Program-made: the position numbers and the translations under genes
Notes under the pieces: model-generated
The model's database searches: none
Told to the model about the DNA's origin: nothing
Seen by the model: the letters and a program-made list of their open reading frames with translations, nothing else
NCBI GenBank assembly: GCA_009786985.1
Contig: WRGW01000110.1
Span: forward strand, 1-55,836
Reading direction: 5' to 3'
DNA: 55,836 nt
DNA from: Oscillospiraceae bacterium
Lineage (GTDB): Bacteria; Bacillota; Clostridia; Oscillospirales; Ruminococcaceae
Part shown: piece after piece, positions 25,107-34,139 of the stretch
Numbering within the stretch: position 1 is the first letter of the stretch
How the letters are laid out: the number at the start of each line of letters is the position of its first letter

Positions 25107-25646
25107 ATGGCAAGAATGAAGACTTATTATAAAGAAAAAGTGCTTCCTGAACTATTTAAAAAGTTCAGTTACAAAAGTGTGATGGAAGTTCCTAAAGTCG
25201 ATAAAATCACAATCAACGTGGCTTGTGGCGAAGCTAAAGACAACCCTAAAATCGTTGAAAGCATTATGACTGACTTAAAATCGATTACTGGTCAACAACC
25301 AGTTGTTTGTAAAGCGAAAAAGTCTGTTGCTAATTTTAAGTTGCGTGAAGGTAATGTAATTGGCGTTAAATTAACCTTGAGAGGAAATATTATGTATGAA
25401 TTCCTCGATAGATTCTTTAATGTTGCGTTGCCACGATTAAGAGACTTTAGAGGAATCAACCCTAACTCATTTGATGGACGTGGAAATTACTCTGTAGGTA
25501 TCAAAGAACAGTTGATTTTCCCTGAAATAGAGTATGATAAAATCGACACTATTCGTGGTATGGACATAAATTTTGTTACTACCGCAAAAACTGATGAAGA
25601 ATCGAAAGAACTGCTAACTTTGATGGGGGCACCTTTCGCTAAGTGA
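25107..25646 (+). CDS. rplE: 50S ribosomal protein L5 (uL5)
   Basis: Binds 5S rRNA and contacts P-site tRNA. The ATG at 25107 is preceded by AAGGAG and gives the usual [20 protein letters not shown]; an earlier in-frame start at 25029 adds 26 unrelated residues. The 179-aa product includes [37 protein letters not shown] and the [19 protein letters not shown] region. Confidence 0.97.
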   Translation: MARMKTYYKEKVLPELFKKFSYKSVMEVPKVDKITINVACGEAKDNPKIVESIMTDLKSITGQQPVVCKAKKSVANFKLREGNVIGVKLTLRGNIMYEFLDRFFNVALPRLRDFRGINPNSFDGRGNYSVGIKEQLIFPEIEYDKIDTIRGMDINFVTTAKTDEESKELLTLMGAPFAK

Positions 25647-25800
25647 AAATGAGCGTTTGATATATAGCATAAAATCAAAACAAGTCGAAACTTTGAAGTT
25701 TATTTAAGTTTTAACTTTAGCTTTAAGCAAGAACAAGAATTTCTGGGTAACGGGCGGGCTAATAGTGCCGACTCGGTTCCGGGTGAGGAGATTTACTGAA

Positions 25801-26010
25801 ATGGCTAAGAAATCTATGGTTGTTAAACAACAACGTGCAGCTGTTGCGAAAGAATTAGGCAAACCAAAAGCTTCGACAAGAGCATACAACAGATGTAAAC
25901 TCTGCGGAAGGCCGCATGCGTATTTGCGCAAATTCGGCATTTGTAGAATTTGCTTCAGAGAATTGGCATATAAAGGGCAAATCCCTGGAGTAAAGAAAGC
26001 ATCGTGGTAG
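25801..26010 (+). CDS. rpsN: 30S ribosomal protein S14, zinc-binding type (uS14, type Z)
   Basis: A 30S head assembly protein. At 69 aa it is about 8 residues longer than common 61-aa type Z forms, with an extra run in the basic N-terminal part ([16 protein letters not shown]). The zinc ligands are CKLC and CRIC. The ending [14 protein letters not shown] is diagnostic. GAGGAG lies 10-15 nt before the ATG at 25801. Confidence 0.95.
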   Translation: MAKKSMVVKQQRAAVAKELGKPKASTRAYNRCKLCGRPHAYLRKFGICRICFRELAYKGQIPGVKKASW

Positions 26011-26074
26011 TGGAAGCACTAACCGCTAACAACTAATCGCTACTATTATGTGGTATATGTGTGGAGGAATAATA

Positions 26075-26473
26075 ATGCAAGTTACCGATACAATTGCGGA
26101 TATGCTGACAAGAATTCGTAATGCAAGTTCAGCAAAACACCCTACGGTTGACGTTCCGCGTTCTAATGAAAAAAAACAAATTGCTCAAATTTTACAAGAT
26201 GAGGGTTATATCAAAAATTTTAGAGTGATTGATGATAACAAACAAGGTGTGATTAGAATCACCTTAAAATACGCCGATGGCAGAAAACAAGTAATCACTG
26301 GATTGCGTAGAGTTTCTAAGCCAGGGTTGCGAATTTATTCTAACGCAAAAGAAATGCCAAAAGTCATGAAAGGTCTCGGGATTGCGATTGTGTCTACCTC
26401 GAAAGGGATTATGACTGACCGAAAAGCTCGCGCCGAAAATGTCGGCGGTGAAGTTTTGGCGTTCGTTTGGTGA
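26075..26473 (+). CDS. rpsH: 30S ribosomal protein S8 (uS8)
   Basis: A primary 16S rRNA-binding protein and classic repressor of the spc operon. The ATG at 26075 follows GGAGG and gives [20 protein letters not shown]. The 132-aa protein includes [15 protein letters not shown] and [20 protein letters not shown]. The upstream in-frame ATG at 26048 is not used by comparison with the family. Confidence 0.97.
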   Translation: MQVTDTIADMLTRIRNASSAKHPTVDVPRSNEKKQIAQILQDEGYIKNFRVIDDNKQGVIRITLKYADGRKQVITGLRRVSKPGLRIYSNAKEMPKVMKGLGIAIVSTSKGIMTDRKARAENVGGEVLAFVW

Positions 26474-26590
26474 TTTTGTGAATTTGTAGAATCTACATCA
26501 AATTTGTAAGACCAAATGAGCAAAAATCGAAATGGAGAGCTAAATTATAGAGTTCATTTCTGATTTAGTCTGGAAAAAGGAGTATGTGAT

Positions 26591-27136
26591 ATGTCACGGA
26601 TTGGTAAAATGCCTATCACCGTTCCAGCGGGGGTAGATGTGAAAATAGATGGTTGTTCTGTAACAGTGAAAGGGCCTAAAGGCACGCTCACCAAAGAGTT
26701 TAGACCGTCAATGAAAATTGCACTCGACGGCGGGGTGGTAACGGTAACGCGCGAAACTGATGCTAAGTCTGACCGTTCGCTTCATGGGCTTACGAGAACG
26801 CTTCTAAACAATATGGTTGTTGGCGTTACCGAAGGATTTAAGAAAGAACTTGAAATCCAAGGTGTAGGTTATCGTTGTCAAATGAAAGGTAAAGACCTTG
26901 ATTTGACTCTGGGATTTTCGCATCCAGTAATCGTTAAACCGACCGCAGATGTGAGCATCGAAGCTCCAAACCCTAACAGTATTATCATTCACGGAATTGA
27001 CAACCAAAAAGTTGGACAATTTGCGGCGGAAGTTAGAAAAATTCGCCCTCCTGAACCTTACAAAGGTAAAGGCGTGAGATACGTAGGCGAATACGTCAAA
27101 CGTAAAGAGGGTAAGGCTGCTAAAGGTAAAAAGTAA
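26591..27136 (+). CDS. rplF: 50S ribosomal protein L6 (uL6)
   Basis: Stabilises the factor-binding region of the 50S subunit. The 181 aa start MSRIGKMPITVPAGVDVKID, contain the two related folds of the family (GPKGTLTKEF, GLTRTLLNNMVVGVTEGFKK), and end with KIRPPEPYKGKGVRYVGEYV. AAGGAG lies about 7-9 nt before the ATG. Confidence 0.97.
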   Translation: MSRIGKMPITVPAGVDVKIDGCSVTVKGPKGTLTKEFRPSMKIALDGGVVTVTRETDAKSDRSLHGLTRTLLNNMVVGVTEGFKKELEIQGVGYRCQMKGKDLDLTLGFSHPVIVKPTADVSIEAPNPNSIIIHGIDNQKVGQFAAEVRKIRPPEPYKGKGVRYVGEYVKRKEGKAAKGKK

Positions 27137-27191
27137 GCAATAATCGAAAAAAACAAGGCGTTTTTATTCGTAATTATAGGGAGAATTTGCT

Positions 27192-27551
27192 ATGATTAAG
27201 CAGGTTGATAAAAATATCGGAAGACTCCGTAGACATAGACGCGTTAGAGGAAAAATTAGTGGAACCGCTGAACGCCCTCGTTTGAACGTGTTCCGTTCTG
27301 CGAATCATATATACGCTATGCTGATTGACGATACTTGTGGAGCTACTTTGTGTGCGGCTTCAACGACTGAAAAAGACTTTAGCGAATACGGTGGAAACGT
27401 AGATGCGGCGAAAAAAATCGGATTAGCAATTGCCGAAAGAAGTAAAAAAGCTGGAATCTCTGAAATAGTATTCGACCGTTCGGGTTACGTATACCACGGA
27501 AGAGTTGCGGCGTTAGCTGAAGGTGCACGCGAGGGTGGCTTGAAGTTCTAG
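27192..27551 (+). CDS. rplR: 50S ribosomal protein L18 (uL18)
   Basis: Binds 5S rRNA in the central protuberance. The 119 aa include [35 protein letters not shown] and [20 protein letters not shown] near the C-terminus. A palindromic repeat follows in the gap to rpsE. Confidence 0.96.
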   Translation: MIKQVDKNIGRLRRHRRVRGKISGTAERPRLNVFRSANHIYAMLIDDTCGATLCAASTTEKDFSEYGGNVDAAKKIGLAIAERSKKAGISEIVFDRSGYVYHGRVAALAEGAREGGLKF

Positions 27552-27594
27552 TTCTAAACACTAGCTTTTAGTTAGGAACAACCCTTTATTGACA

Positions 27595-27687
27595 AGTTCG
27601 GGTGAATACACCGATGCACTCTGCGTCGGTTCTCTCGAGCGAAGCGAGAGGGGTGCAGGGCTTGCCCTGCGGTGTTACCGAACATTG
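27595..27687. repeat. Cloverleaf-type palindromic repeat (family 1, copy B)
   Basis: This is the most regular copy. GTTCGG (27596-27601) and CCGAAC (27678-27683) close the element and CACCG/CGGTG close it again inside. Three stem-loops follow each other: CCGA..TCGG, CTCTCGagcgaagCGAGAG, GCAGGGCttGCCCTGC. It lies between rplR and rpsE. Confidence 0.78.
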
Positions 27688-27812
27688 AGTGGGACAAGGT
27701 GGCTCTGCTACCATAGAATGATGTTTCCCAAACGTGACGTGGGGGCTTCTATCATTGAAAACAATCTAATTTTCGTGTCGCTTTTGGGGTGGCAGAAAGG
27801 TATGGTCTGAGA

Positions 27813-28346
27813 ATGGCTTTATTAAACGCAGCGGATTACACGCTAACTGAAAAAGTTGTAAATATCAAACGTGTATCTAAGACAGTTAAGGGCGGAAGAA
27901 TTATGAAAATTTCCGCACTCGTAGTTGTCGGAGATGGCAATGGCGTTGTAGGGTTTGGCATGGGAAAATCGAACGAGGTTCCTGATGCAATTCGCAAAGC
28001 CATTGAAGATGCAAAAAAGAATTTGGTGAAAATCACTCTAAAAGACAGTACTATTCCTCATGAATATGTGGGTAAATATGGTGCAGGAGCGGTTCTATTA
28101 AAACCAGCACCAGAAGGTACTGGTGTAATTGCTGGTGGGCCGGTTCGTGCAGTGGTTGAGGTTGCGGGAATTCGTAACATTCGTACAAAATCTCTACGTT
28201 CAAATAACCCTTGTAATGTTGTTAGGGCTACTCTGCAGGGACTTCTCGCAATGAGAAATGCAGATGAAGTTGCGGCTCTTAGAGGAAAAACTGCCAAACA
28301 AATCTTGACTGTAGCAAAACCGCAAGTGGCGGCTGTTGCTAAGTAG
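27813..28346 (+). CDS. rpsE: 30S ribosomal protein S5 (uS5)
   Basis: A 30S protein affecting translational accuracy at the mRNA entry channel. The 177 aa have [40 protein letters not shown] and [17 protein letters not shown]. The ATG at 27813 with GAAAGG 12 nt upstream is chosen; an in-frame GTG at 27789 lacks a good site. The N-terminus is close to the usual length. Confidence 0.95.
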   Translation: MALLNAADYTLTEKVVNIKRVSKTVKGGRIMKISALVVVGDGNGVVGFGMGKSNEVPDAIRKAIEDAKKNLVKITLKDSTIPHEYVGKYGAGAVLLKPAPEGTGVIAGGPVRAVVEVAGIRNIRTKSLRSNNPCNVVRATLQGLLAMRNADEVAALRGKTAKQILTVAKPQVAAVAK

Positions 28347-28359
28347 GTGTTGTTGTACA

Positions 28360-28495
28360 CTAAATTCTGGGTAAGTTTCGGCTGATTTTTGTCTAAATTC
28401 TGCCGTTGGTTTTGTGCCAAGCAAGAAAATTTAATGAAGCATGACGGAAATTCTGTCAAAGAACCACCGCGTGTTAGTTTCCGAGGAGGTCTAAT
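28360..28495. repeat. Family 2 repeat, partial copy with one terminal repeat in front of rpmD
   Basis: The right end (28473-28495) matches the family 2 terminus, GTTAGTTTCCGAGGAGGTCT plus AAT. The left part (around 28375-28400) has TTTCGGCTGATTTTT, like the TTTCGGCTAATTTTT of the copy at 15388. The left terminal repeat is not recognisable. GAGGAGG of the right end lies 9 nt before the rpmD ATG. Confidence 0.6.
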
Positions 28496-28498
28496 GTA

Positions 28499-28666
28499 AT
28501 GAAAAAAATAAAACTCGTAAAATCTTTGATTGGGCGTAAAGATTCTCATATCGCTACTGCACAATCTTTAGGACTAAAAAAAATTGGTGACATTGCTGAA
28601 CAGCCAGACAATGCGGCAACTAACGGCAAAATCAAAGAAATTTCTTACTTGATTGAGGTTTCTTAA
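28499..28666 (+). CDS. rpmD: 50S ribosomal protein L30 (uL30)
   Basis: A small 50S protein of 55 aa, [20 protein letters not shown] at the start, with [13 protein letters not shown] and a C-terminal YLIEVS. The length and the position between rpsE and rplO fit L30 exactly. The ribosome-binding site GAGGAGG is part of the family 2 repeat end. An earlier ATG at 28494-28496 is followed at once by TAA. Confidence 0.93.
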   Translation: MKKIKLVKSLIGRKDSHIATAQSLGLKKIGDIAEQPDNAATNGKIKEISYLIEVS

Positions 28667-28716
28667 GTCTTTTTGCTGATGCTCTTGTAAAAATAAGAGA
28701 ATGTGAGGAAAAACAA

Positions 28717-29247
28717 ATGAAATTGCATGAATTATCGCCTGCAAATGGCTCAAATAGACAAACCAAACGCATAGGGCGTGGTCACGGCTCGGGGTGGGGA
28801 CAAACGTCTGGCAAAGGTCACAAAGGTCAATGGGCACGTTCTGGTGGCGGTGTTAGACCTGGGTTTGAAGGTGGTCAAACATCACTAGCACGTCGTATGC
28901 CTAAAAGAGGGTTTAACAACAAAGTTTTTGAAACTGTTTATGCTGTAGTAAACGTTCGAGATTTAGAAAAACGTTTTGAAGCAGGTTCGGTTGTTGATGA
29001 GGCTTCTCTCATTGCGTGCGGTCTTCTGAAAAAGACGCTTGATGGGGTAAAAATCCTTGGTATGGGAGAACTCACCAAAAATCTCACTGTAAAAGTAAGT
29101 AAGGTTTCTGAGTCAGCTAAGCAAAAAATTGAAGCTGCGGGTGGTGCTATTGAAGAACTTCCTAAACCAGAGAAATTCTTCCCGAACAATGAAAGTGCGA
29201 GAAGACGTAAAGCTGAAAAAGAGGCTTTCTTGGCTAAGAGAGGGTAA
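28717..29247 (+). CDS. rplO: 50S ribosomal protein L15 (uL15)
   Basis: A late-assembly 50S protein. The 176 aa start [20 protein letters not shown], have the glycine-rich [20 protein letters not shown] and [20 protein letters not shown] blocks, and a C-terminal [20 protein letters not shown]. The basic tail (about the last 20 residues) makes it longer than the common 145 aa form. AATGTGAGGA precedes the ATG. Confidence 0.96.
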   Translation: MKLHELSPANGSNRQTKRIGRGHGSGWGQTSGKGHKGQWARSGGGVRPGFEGGQTSLARRMPKRGFNNKVFETVYAVVNVRDLEKRFEAGSVVDEASLIACGLLKKTLDGVKILGMGELTKNLTVKVSKVSESAKQKIEAAGGAIEELPKPEKFFPNNESARRRKAEKEAFLAKRG

Positions 29248-29336
29248 TCGAAATTACGTAAAAACTTTTGTGTGTTTTGTGTAACTAGAGTTTGATTAAT
29301 GTTTCGATTTTTGACGATATGAAAGGATACTCATAG

Positions 29337-30716
29337 ATGGGTGTATTCATTAACGCATGGAAAATTGCTGATTTGCGTAAAAAAATGCTTTTTACAATCT
29401 TCATTATTATAATTTTCCGTTTAGGTTCGCATATATTCGTACCGTTTATAACACCTGGGGCGATGGGGGCATTGCTCGGTGGTGATGGTACGTTATTTCA
29501 AACTTTCGATATAATTACGGGTGGTGGATTAGGACGAGGAACGCTTTTTGCGATGAGCATTACGCCGTATATTAACGCTTCGATTATAATGCAACTACTC
29601 ACAGTGGCAATTCCCGCTCTTGAACGAATGCAAAAAGAGGGCGAAGAAGGACAGAAGAAAATCAACAAAATAATAAAATTATTGGCACTCGGAATCGGGC
29701 TTTTCCAAGCAACGGCATTCTATTTTGTCTTGGCTAACATGAGAAATATTCCAGTTTATGAAGATGGTGTTGCAGTTGGAACAGTTCCGTACGCATTAAC
29801 TCACGCAGCGGGTGGTGGGTTCTATGGTTTCATTGAGATGATTGTAATCATTGGTTGTTTTACTGCTGGTGCATCTTTGATTATTTGGCTCGGAGAACAA
29901 ATCACTGACAAAGGAATCGGTAACGGAATTTCAATGGTTCTTTTTGCAGGAATTATGTCTGGAATTCCAGGTGAAATAATCGGATTGGTGAGACAAGTAA
30001 CGGCAGCACGTGGTTGGCAAGATGTAGTATTTGTACCGTTGATTTTGGCAATTTATGTCGTGATGATAGGATTTGTAGTTCACATGACTAACGCCGAAAG
30101 ACGGATTCCGGTTCAATATGCAAAACGTCAAGTTGGGCGAAAAATGTACGGTGGGCAAAGCTCACATATCCCTATTAAAGTTGCAATGTCTGGTGTAATG
30201 CCGATTATCTTTGCGATGTCGATTATGACACTTCCGCAAACGATTTTACACTTTTTCGGTATCAACCACCAAACGGCTACTGGGTTTTGGCGTAGATTCT
30301 TTGAAGTGTTTAACTCTACAAGTTGGATTTATGCGTTCTTCTATTTCCTCTTGATTATTGGGTTTAATTACTTCTATGTTGCGGTACAGTATAACCCAGT
30401 TGAAATTGCGAATAACCTCAAGAAGAATAATGGTGCAATTCCGGGGTATAGACCAGGCAAGCCGACTTCTGACTTTATCCACAACTCGTTATCGAAAGTT
30501 ACGTTTATCGGTGCGATTTTCCTCGGTATAGTTGCGATTTTTCCGATTGCGTTTACGAATATCACAAGATACGCAGGTGCTGGTGGCGGACAAGGAATTG
30601 TTGGTCTATCGCTCGGCGGAACTACTGTACTAATTGTAGTTGGTGTTGCGCTTGAAACAATTAGAACGCTTGAATCACAAATGATGATGCGTCATCATAA
30701 AGGTTTCTTGGAATAG
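29337..30716 (+). CDS. secY: Protein translocase subunit SecY
   Basis: The channel of the Sec pathway for export and membrane insertion; works with SecE, SecG and SecA. The 459-aa protein has about ten hydrophobic segments, beginning KKMLFTIFIIIIFRLGSHIF. It also has the plug region with FDIITGGGLGRGTLFAMSIT, ALGIGLFQATAFYFV, the cytoplasmic loop RRIPVQYAKRQVGRKMYGGQ and the final cytosolic loop with PGYRPGKPT. A roughly 20-residue loop after the second segment is usual. Located in the spc region as in other Firmicutes. Confidence 0.97.
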   Translation: MGVFINAWKIADLRKKMLFTIFIIIIFRLGSHIFVPFITPGAMGALLGGDGTLFQTFDIITGGGLGRGTLFAMSITPYINASIIMQLLTVAIPALERMQKEGEEGQKKINKIIKLLALGIGLFQATAFYFVLANMRNIPVYEDGVAVGTVPYALTHAAGGGFYGFIEMIVIIGCFTAGASLIIWLGEQITDKGIGNGISMVLFAGIMSGIPGEIIGLVRQVTAARGWQDVVFVPLILAIYVVMIGFVVHMTNAERRIPVQYAKRQVGRKMYGGQSSHIPIKVAMSGVMPIIFAMSIMTLPQTILHFFGINHQTATGFWRRFFEVFNSTSWIYAFFYFLLIIGFNYFYVAVQYNPVEIANNLKKNNGAIPGYRPGKPTSDFIHNSLSKVTFIGAIFLGIVAIFPIAFTNITRYAGAGGGQGIVGLSLGGTTVLIVVGVALETIRTLESQMMMRHHKGFLE

Positions 30717-30882
30717 CAATACTTTCAAGTTTGCTTGCTCGACTTGCAAAGCAAAAGTCGTGCTGGTCTGATTGCTAATTGACAATTATCGTGGTTTTAT
30801 GCCATTGCTTAATGGAAGGTAATTCGATTTTTTTGAAACGTTTCTTATGTTTCGACAAGTTTTTTGTTTATGAGGTGTTATA

Positions 30883-31518
30883 ATGAATCTAATTTTCTTA
30901 GGTGCTCCTGGTTCTGGTAAAGGAACTCAAGCGGAATTTGTGAGCGAAAAAATGAACATCTTACCTGTGTCTACTGGGAACATTCTCCGTGACGCTGTTA
31001 AGAATCAGACTGAGGCTGGGCTTGCTGCAAAGAAATTTATGGACGCTGGCGATTTAGTCCCAGATGAGGTTGTAATCGGAATTCTAAAAGATAGAATCGC
31101 ACAACCAGATGCTAAGAACGGGTTCATTCTTGACGGTTTCCCGAGAACGGTTGAGCAAGCAAAAGCTCTCGAAGAAATGGGAGTAAAAATCGACTTGGTT
31201 GTCGAAATTGACGTTCCAGATGAAAGAATTTGTGGTCGTATGGGCGGGAGACGTGTTTGCGATAAATGTGGAGCTTCTTATCACATTGAATACAAACCTA
31301 CTAAAGTAGAATCCAAGTGTGATTCATGTGATGGTAACGCCATTCAAAGAGCGGACGATAAACCAGAAACAGTGCTTGATAGGCTTAAAGTTTATCATGA
31401 AAAAACTGCACCGCTTCGTGATTTTTATGCGAAGCTCGGAAAGCTCAAAACAGTTGAGGGGCAAATTGAAATCGCTGACACAAAAAGGCTTACTTTTGAA
31501 GCGATTGGTATTCAATAG
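30883..31518 (+). CDS. adk: Adenylate kinase, zinc-finger lid type
   Basis: Interconverts ATP + AMP and 2 ADP in the cytoplasm. The 211-aa protein begins MNLIFLGAPGSGKGTQAEFV (P loop) and has GFPRTVEQA (AMP site). Its lid domain contains CDKC (about 126-129) and CDSC (about 147-150), the structural zinc motif of Gram-positive adenylate kinases. TGAGGTGTTATA precedes the ATG. Confidence 0.97.
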   Translation: MNLIFLGAPGSGKGTQAEFVSEKMNILPVSTGNILRDAVKNQTEAGLAAKKFMDAGDLVPDEVVIGILKDRIAQPDAKNGFILDGFPRTVEQAKALEEMGVKIDLVVEIDVPDERICGRMGGRRVCDKCGASYHIEYKPTKVESKCDSCDGNAIQRADDKPETVLDRLKVYHEKTAPLRDFYAKLGKLKTVEGQIEIADTKRLTFEAIGIQ

Positions 31519-31566
31519 ACAAACCTCCACGGGAGAACTAATGCTGAAAAATAAGGAATTGATGTG

Positions 31567-32361
31567 ATGTATGGTTTTCCGCGGAGAAGCTCTGGCACAA
31601 AAATCATAATCAAAACTCCACGTGAAATTACGATTATGCGAAAATCAGCTGAAATTTCGGCGTTGGCTCTAAAACACGCTGGCGAGATGGTTAAACCAGG
31701 AGTCACCACGTGGGAAATCAATCGTGCAATAGGCGAGTTTATAAAAAACCGAGGAGCAAAAGCATCTTTTCGAGGATTGTATGGTTTCCCAGGGAATGCC
31801 TGCATTTCGATTAACGATGAGTTAATACACGGTATCCCTGCAAGAAAACGCACGTTGTGCAAGGGCGACATTGTGTCGATTGACGTGGGTGCTAACAAAG
31901 ATGGTTATCACGGCGATAATGCTATGACATTTTATTGCGGAGGCGAAGAAGCCTGTTCTAAAGAGGCAATTAAGCTTGTTAGAACGTGTGAACAATCTTT
32001 GCAGAATGCGATTGTTCAATGCGTTTCAGGTAATCGAGTCGGCGATATATCTAACGCAATTCAGCAAACTCTCGAGGGTGCAGGATACTTTATTCCTGAA
32101 GACTATTTCGGTCATGGTGTGGGTAGAGATTTGCATGAAGACCCGAACGTTTCTAATTTCGGGAAACCAGGTAGGGGACCAAGGCTTACTCCTGGTATGA
32201 CGATTGCGATTGAACCTATGGTGTGTGAGTCTACAAAGAAAACAAAAGTTATGCGTGATAAATGGACCGTGGTAGAAGGTAATGGCAATTTGACAGCCCA
32301 TTTTGAGCATACAATCTTGATTACCAAAGACGAACCATTGGTCATGACAAAACTGGTTTGA
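31567..32361 (+). CDS. map: Methionine aminopeptidase, type I
   Basis: Removes the N-terminal Met from new proteins. The 264-aa protein has IIIKTPREITIMRKSAEISA, the metal ligands in DVGANKDGYHGDNA, HGVGRDLHEDP and FEHTILIT. It has about 14 extra residues at the N-terminus (MYGFPRRSSGTK). The ATG at 31567 is spaced 8 nt after AAGGAA; the GTG at 31564 is possible. An 8-codon frame (31541-31567) with GGGAG in front overlaps this start by TGATG-type coupling. Confidence 0.94.
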   Translation: MYGFPRRSSGTKIIIKTPREITIMRKSAEISALALKHAGEMVKPGVTTWEINRAIGEFIKNRGAKASFRGLYGFPGNACISINDELIHGIPARKRTLCKGDIVSIDVGANKDGYHGDNAMTFYCGGEEACSKEAIKLVRTCEQSLQNAIVQCVSGNRVGDISNAIQQTLEGAGYFIPEDYFGHGVGRDLHEDPNVSNFGKPGRGPRLTPGMTIAIEPMVCESTKKTKVMRDKWTVVEGNGNLTAHFEHTILITKDEPLVMTKLV

Positions 32362-32370
32362 GGGCGTGGT

Positions 32371-32667
32371 ATGGAAAAGGAACTAAAGTTTACGCTCGCA
32401 ATCAGCTTTTCTGGACATGATAAGGGTAGTTGGTACATCATAGTCAAGCGAGAATCTGGGAAAGACTTAAAAGATAAAGAATTTGTATATATTGCGGACG
32501 GTAGACGACGAAAGCTCGAAAATCCGAAACGCAAAAATATAAAACACGTTAAAATCACCCGTAAATTTGTAGAACTTGAGTATTATACTGATAAGTGTTT
32601 ACGAAAAGCTTTGTGGAATTATAATTTTGGAGATGGCTCTAAAAACGAGGGTGAAAATGGGCAATGA
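32371..32667 (+). CDS. KOW-domain RNA-binding protein
   Basis: A 98-aa protein placed between map and infA, as in many Clostridia. The N-terminal half resembles the KOW domain of L14e-type proteins: FSGHDKGSWYIIVKRESGKD, EFVYIADGRRRKLENPKRKN and IKHVKITRK. It probably binds rRNA or ribosomal partners; the precise role is unknown. The C-terminus is acidic and glycine/asparagine-rich. infA starts 22 nt later. Confidence 0.8.
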   Translation: MEKELKFTLAISFSGHDKGSWYIIVKRESGKDLKDKEFVYIADGRRRKLENPKRKNIKHVKITRKFVELEYYTDKCLRKALWNYNFGDGSKNEGENGQ

Positions 32668-32689
32668 AATATGTTAGAGGAGTAATTTT

Positions 32690-32908
32690 ATGGCTAAAGA
32701 TGATGTAATTGAAGTAGAAGGTGTTATATCCGAAGCGTTGCCGAACGCTACGTTTAGAGTGGAACTTTCTAACGGTCATAAGATTTTGGCTCATGTAAGC
32801 GGAAGGCTTAGAATGAATTATATTCGCATTTTACCGGGAGACAAAGTCACAGTCGAAATGTCGCCGTATGACTTGACTAAAGGTAGAATCACTTGGCGTG
32901 CTAAGTAA
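32690..32908 (+). CDS. infA: Translation initiation factor IF-1
   Basis: Occupies the ribosomal A site during initiation. The 72-aa OB-fold protein has [40 protein letters not shown] and ITWRAK near the end, the usual IF-1 landmarks. GAGGAG precedes the ATG. Confidence 0.97.
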   Translation: MAKDDVIEVEGVISEALPNATFRVELSNGHKILAHVSGRLRMNYIRILPGDKVTVEMSPYDLTKGRITWRAK

Positions 32909-32958
32909 AGAGTAGATATTGCGGGTGAATTGGGCGAACTAAATCTAAAATAGAGATG

Positions 32959-32982
32959 TGTAGGGGCGTATTTTAGAATACG
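32959..32982. repeat. TGTAGGGGCG-type palindrome, second copy
   Basis: TGTAGGGGCGTATT ttag AATACG: the same TGTAGGGGCG start as at 16727 with a different, 6-bp stem. It lies between infA and rpmJ. Confidence 0.45.
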
Positions 32983-33031
32983 TTTTGTAAATAGAGTTGC
33001 TAATCGGAAATTTTGAGAAGAGGTGGAAATC

Positions 33032-33145
33032 ATGAAAGTTAAACCATCAGTAAAACCAATGTGCGATAAGTGCAAAATCATTAAAAGACATGGTCGTGTT
33101 ATGGTAATCTGTAAAGAGCCTAAACACAAACAAAGACAGGGATAA
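33032..33145 (+). CDS. rpmJ: 50S ribosomal protein L36 (bL36), zinc-binding type
   Basis: A 37-aa protein, [20 protein letters not shown] then [17 protein letters not shown]. The zinc ligands are CDKC, the Cys of VICK and the following His (C-x2-C-x12-C-x4-H). It lies between infA and rpsM, its usual place. AGAGGTGG precedes the ATG. Confidence 0.96.
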   Translation: MKVKPSVKPMCDKCKIIKRHGRVMVICKEPKHKQRQG

Positions 33146-33229
33146 TGAAGAAATAATAAAAGAGCTATTAGTATAGGCTCGTAAAAATTCGTTAAAACCG
33201 TCAATGGGCGGAATTTTAGGAGGATTGTC

Positions 33230-33601
33230 ATGGCGAGAATTGCCGGTGTGGATTTACCGAAAGCTAAACGGGTAGAAATCGGGCTTACGTATGTTTTCGG
33301 AATTGGTAGAAAAACTTCAAACGATATTTTGGCGGCAGCGGGAATCAATCCCGACACGCGTGTAAAAGACCTTACCGATGCTGAAGAAGCAAAAATCCGT
33401 GAAGTGATTGATGCTAACGGATATTTGGTGGAAGGTGACCTTAGGCGTGAAACCGCACTCAACATAAAGCGGTTAATCGAAATCAATTGTTACCGTGGAA
33501 TCCGCCACCGCAAAGGGTTGCCAGTACGTGGTCAAAGAACTAAAACTAATGCTCGTACTCGTAAAGGTCCAAGAAAAACTATTGCTAACAAGAAGAAGTA
33601 A
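33230..33601 (+). CDS. rpsM: 30S ribosomal protein S13 (uS13)
   Basis: A 30S head protein that contacts P-site tRNA and the 50S subunit. The 123 aa start [20 protein letters not shown], with [19 protein letters not shown] and a C-terminal [27 protein letters not shown] lies 4-6 nt before the ATG. Confidence 0.97.
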   Translation: MARIAGVDLPKAKRVEIGLTYVFGIGRKTSNDILAAAGINPDTRVKDLTDAEEAKIREVIDANGYLVEGDLRRETALNIKRLIEINCYRGIRHRKGLPVRGQRTKTNARTRKGPRKTIANKKK

Positions 33602-33693
33602 TAGGCTCTTAAAATAGCCTAAAATAATAATCGTTAGGGTTGCGAAGCTTTGAAGTTCGTGTCCCAGTGTGAATTTGATTTAGAGGTGTGAAA

Positions 33694-34101
33694 ATGGCTG
33701 TAGCTAAAAAAGGCGGAAAAAAAGTAGGCGTCCGCAGACGTCGCGAACGCAAGAATATCGAGAATGGTTCTGCACATATTCAATCAACGTTTAACAACAC
33801 GATTGTGACTATTACCGATTTACACGGTAATGCTCTTTCATGGGCATCTGCTGGTGGGTTAGGGTTTAGGGGTTCAAGAAAATCTACTCCTTTTGCGGCT
33901 TCTTCTGCTGCGGAAACTGCTGCTAAGGCGGCGGTTGAACATGGTCTTAAAACAGTTGAAGTTTATGTGAAAGGTCCTGGTTCTGGAAGAGAGGCGGCAA
34001 TTCGTGCTTTGCAGACTGCTGGTTTGGAGGTTCGTTTGATTAAAGATGTAACGCCTATTCCTCATAACGGATGCAGACCTCCTAAACGTAGGAGAGTATA
34101 G
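33694..34101 (+). CDS. rpsK: 30S ribosomal protein S11 (uS11)
   Basis: A platform protein near the mRNA exit. The ATG at 33694 with AGAGGTG upstream is used, not the GTG at 33688. The 135-aa product has [53 protein letters not shown] and the end [14 protein letters not shown]. pyrE begins 38 nt after the stop. Confidence 0.97.
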   Translation: MAVAKKGGKKVGVRRRRERKNIENGSAHIQSTFNNTIVTITDLHGNALSWASAGGLGFRGSRKSTPFAASSAAETAAKAAVEHGLKTVEVYVKGPGSGREAAIRALQTAGLEVRLIKDVTPIPHNGCRPPKRRRV

Positions 34102-34139
34102 GTCAAAAAACAGCAGATTATCAGAAGATTAGGTTGTGT

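Noticed and set aside
31541-31567. Eight-codon frame overlapping the map start as a leader peptide
   Set aside because: It has a good GGGAG site but is too short to support without conservation data; it may be chance.
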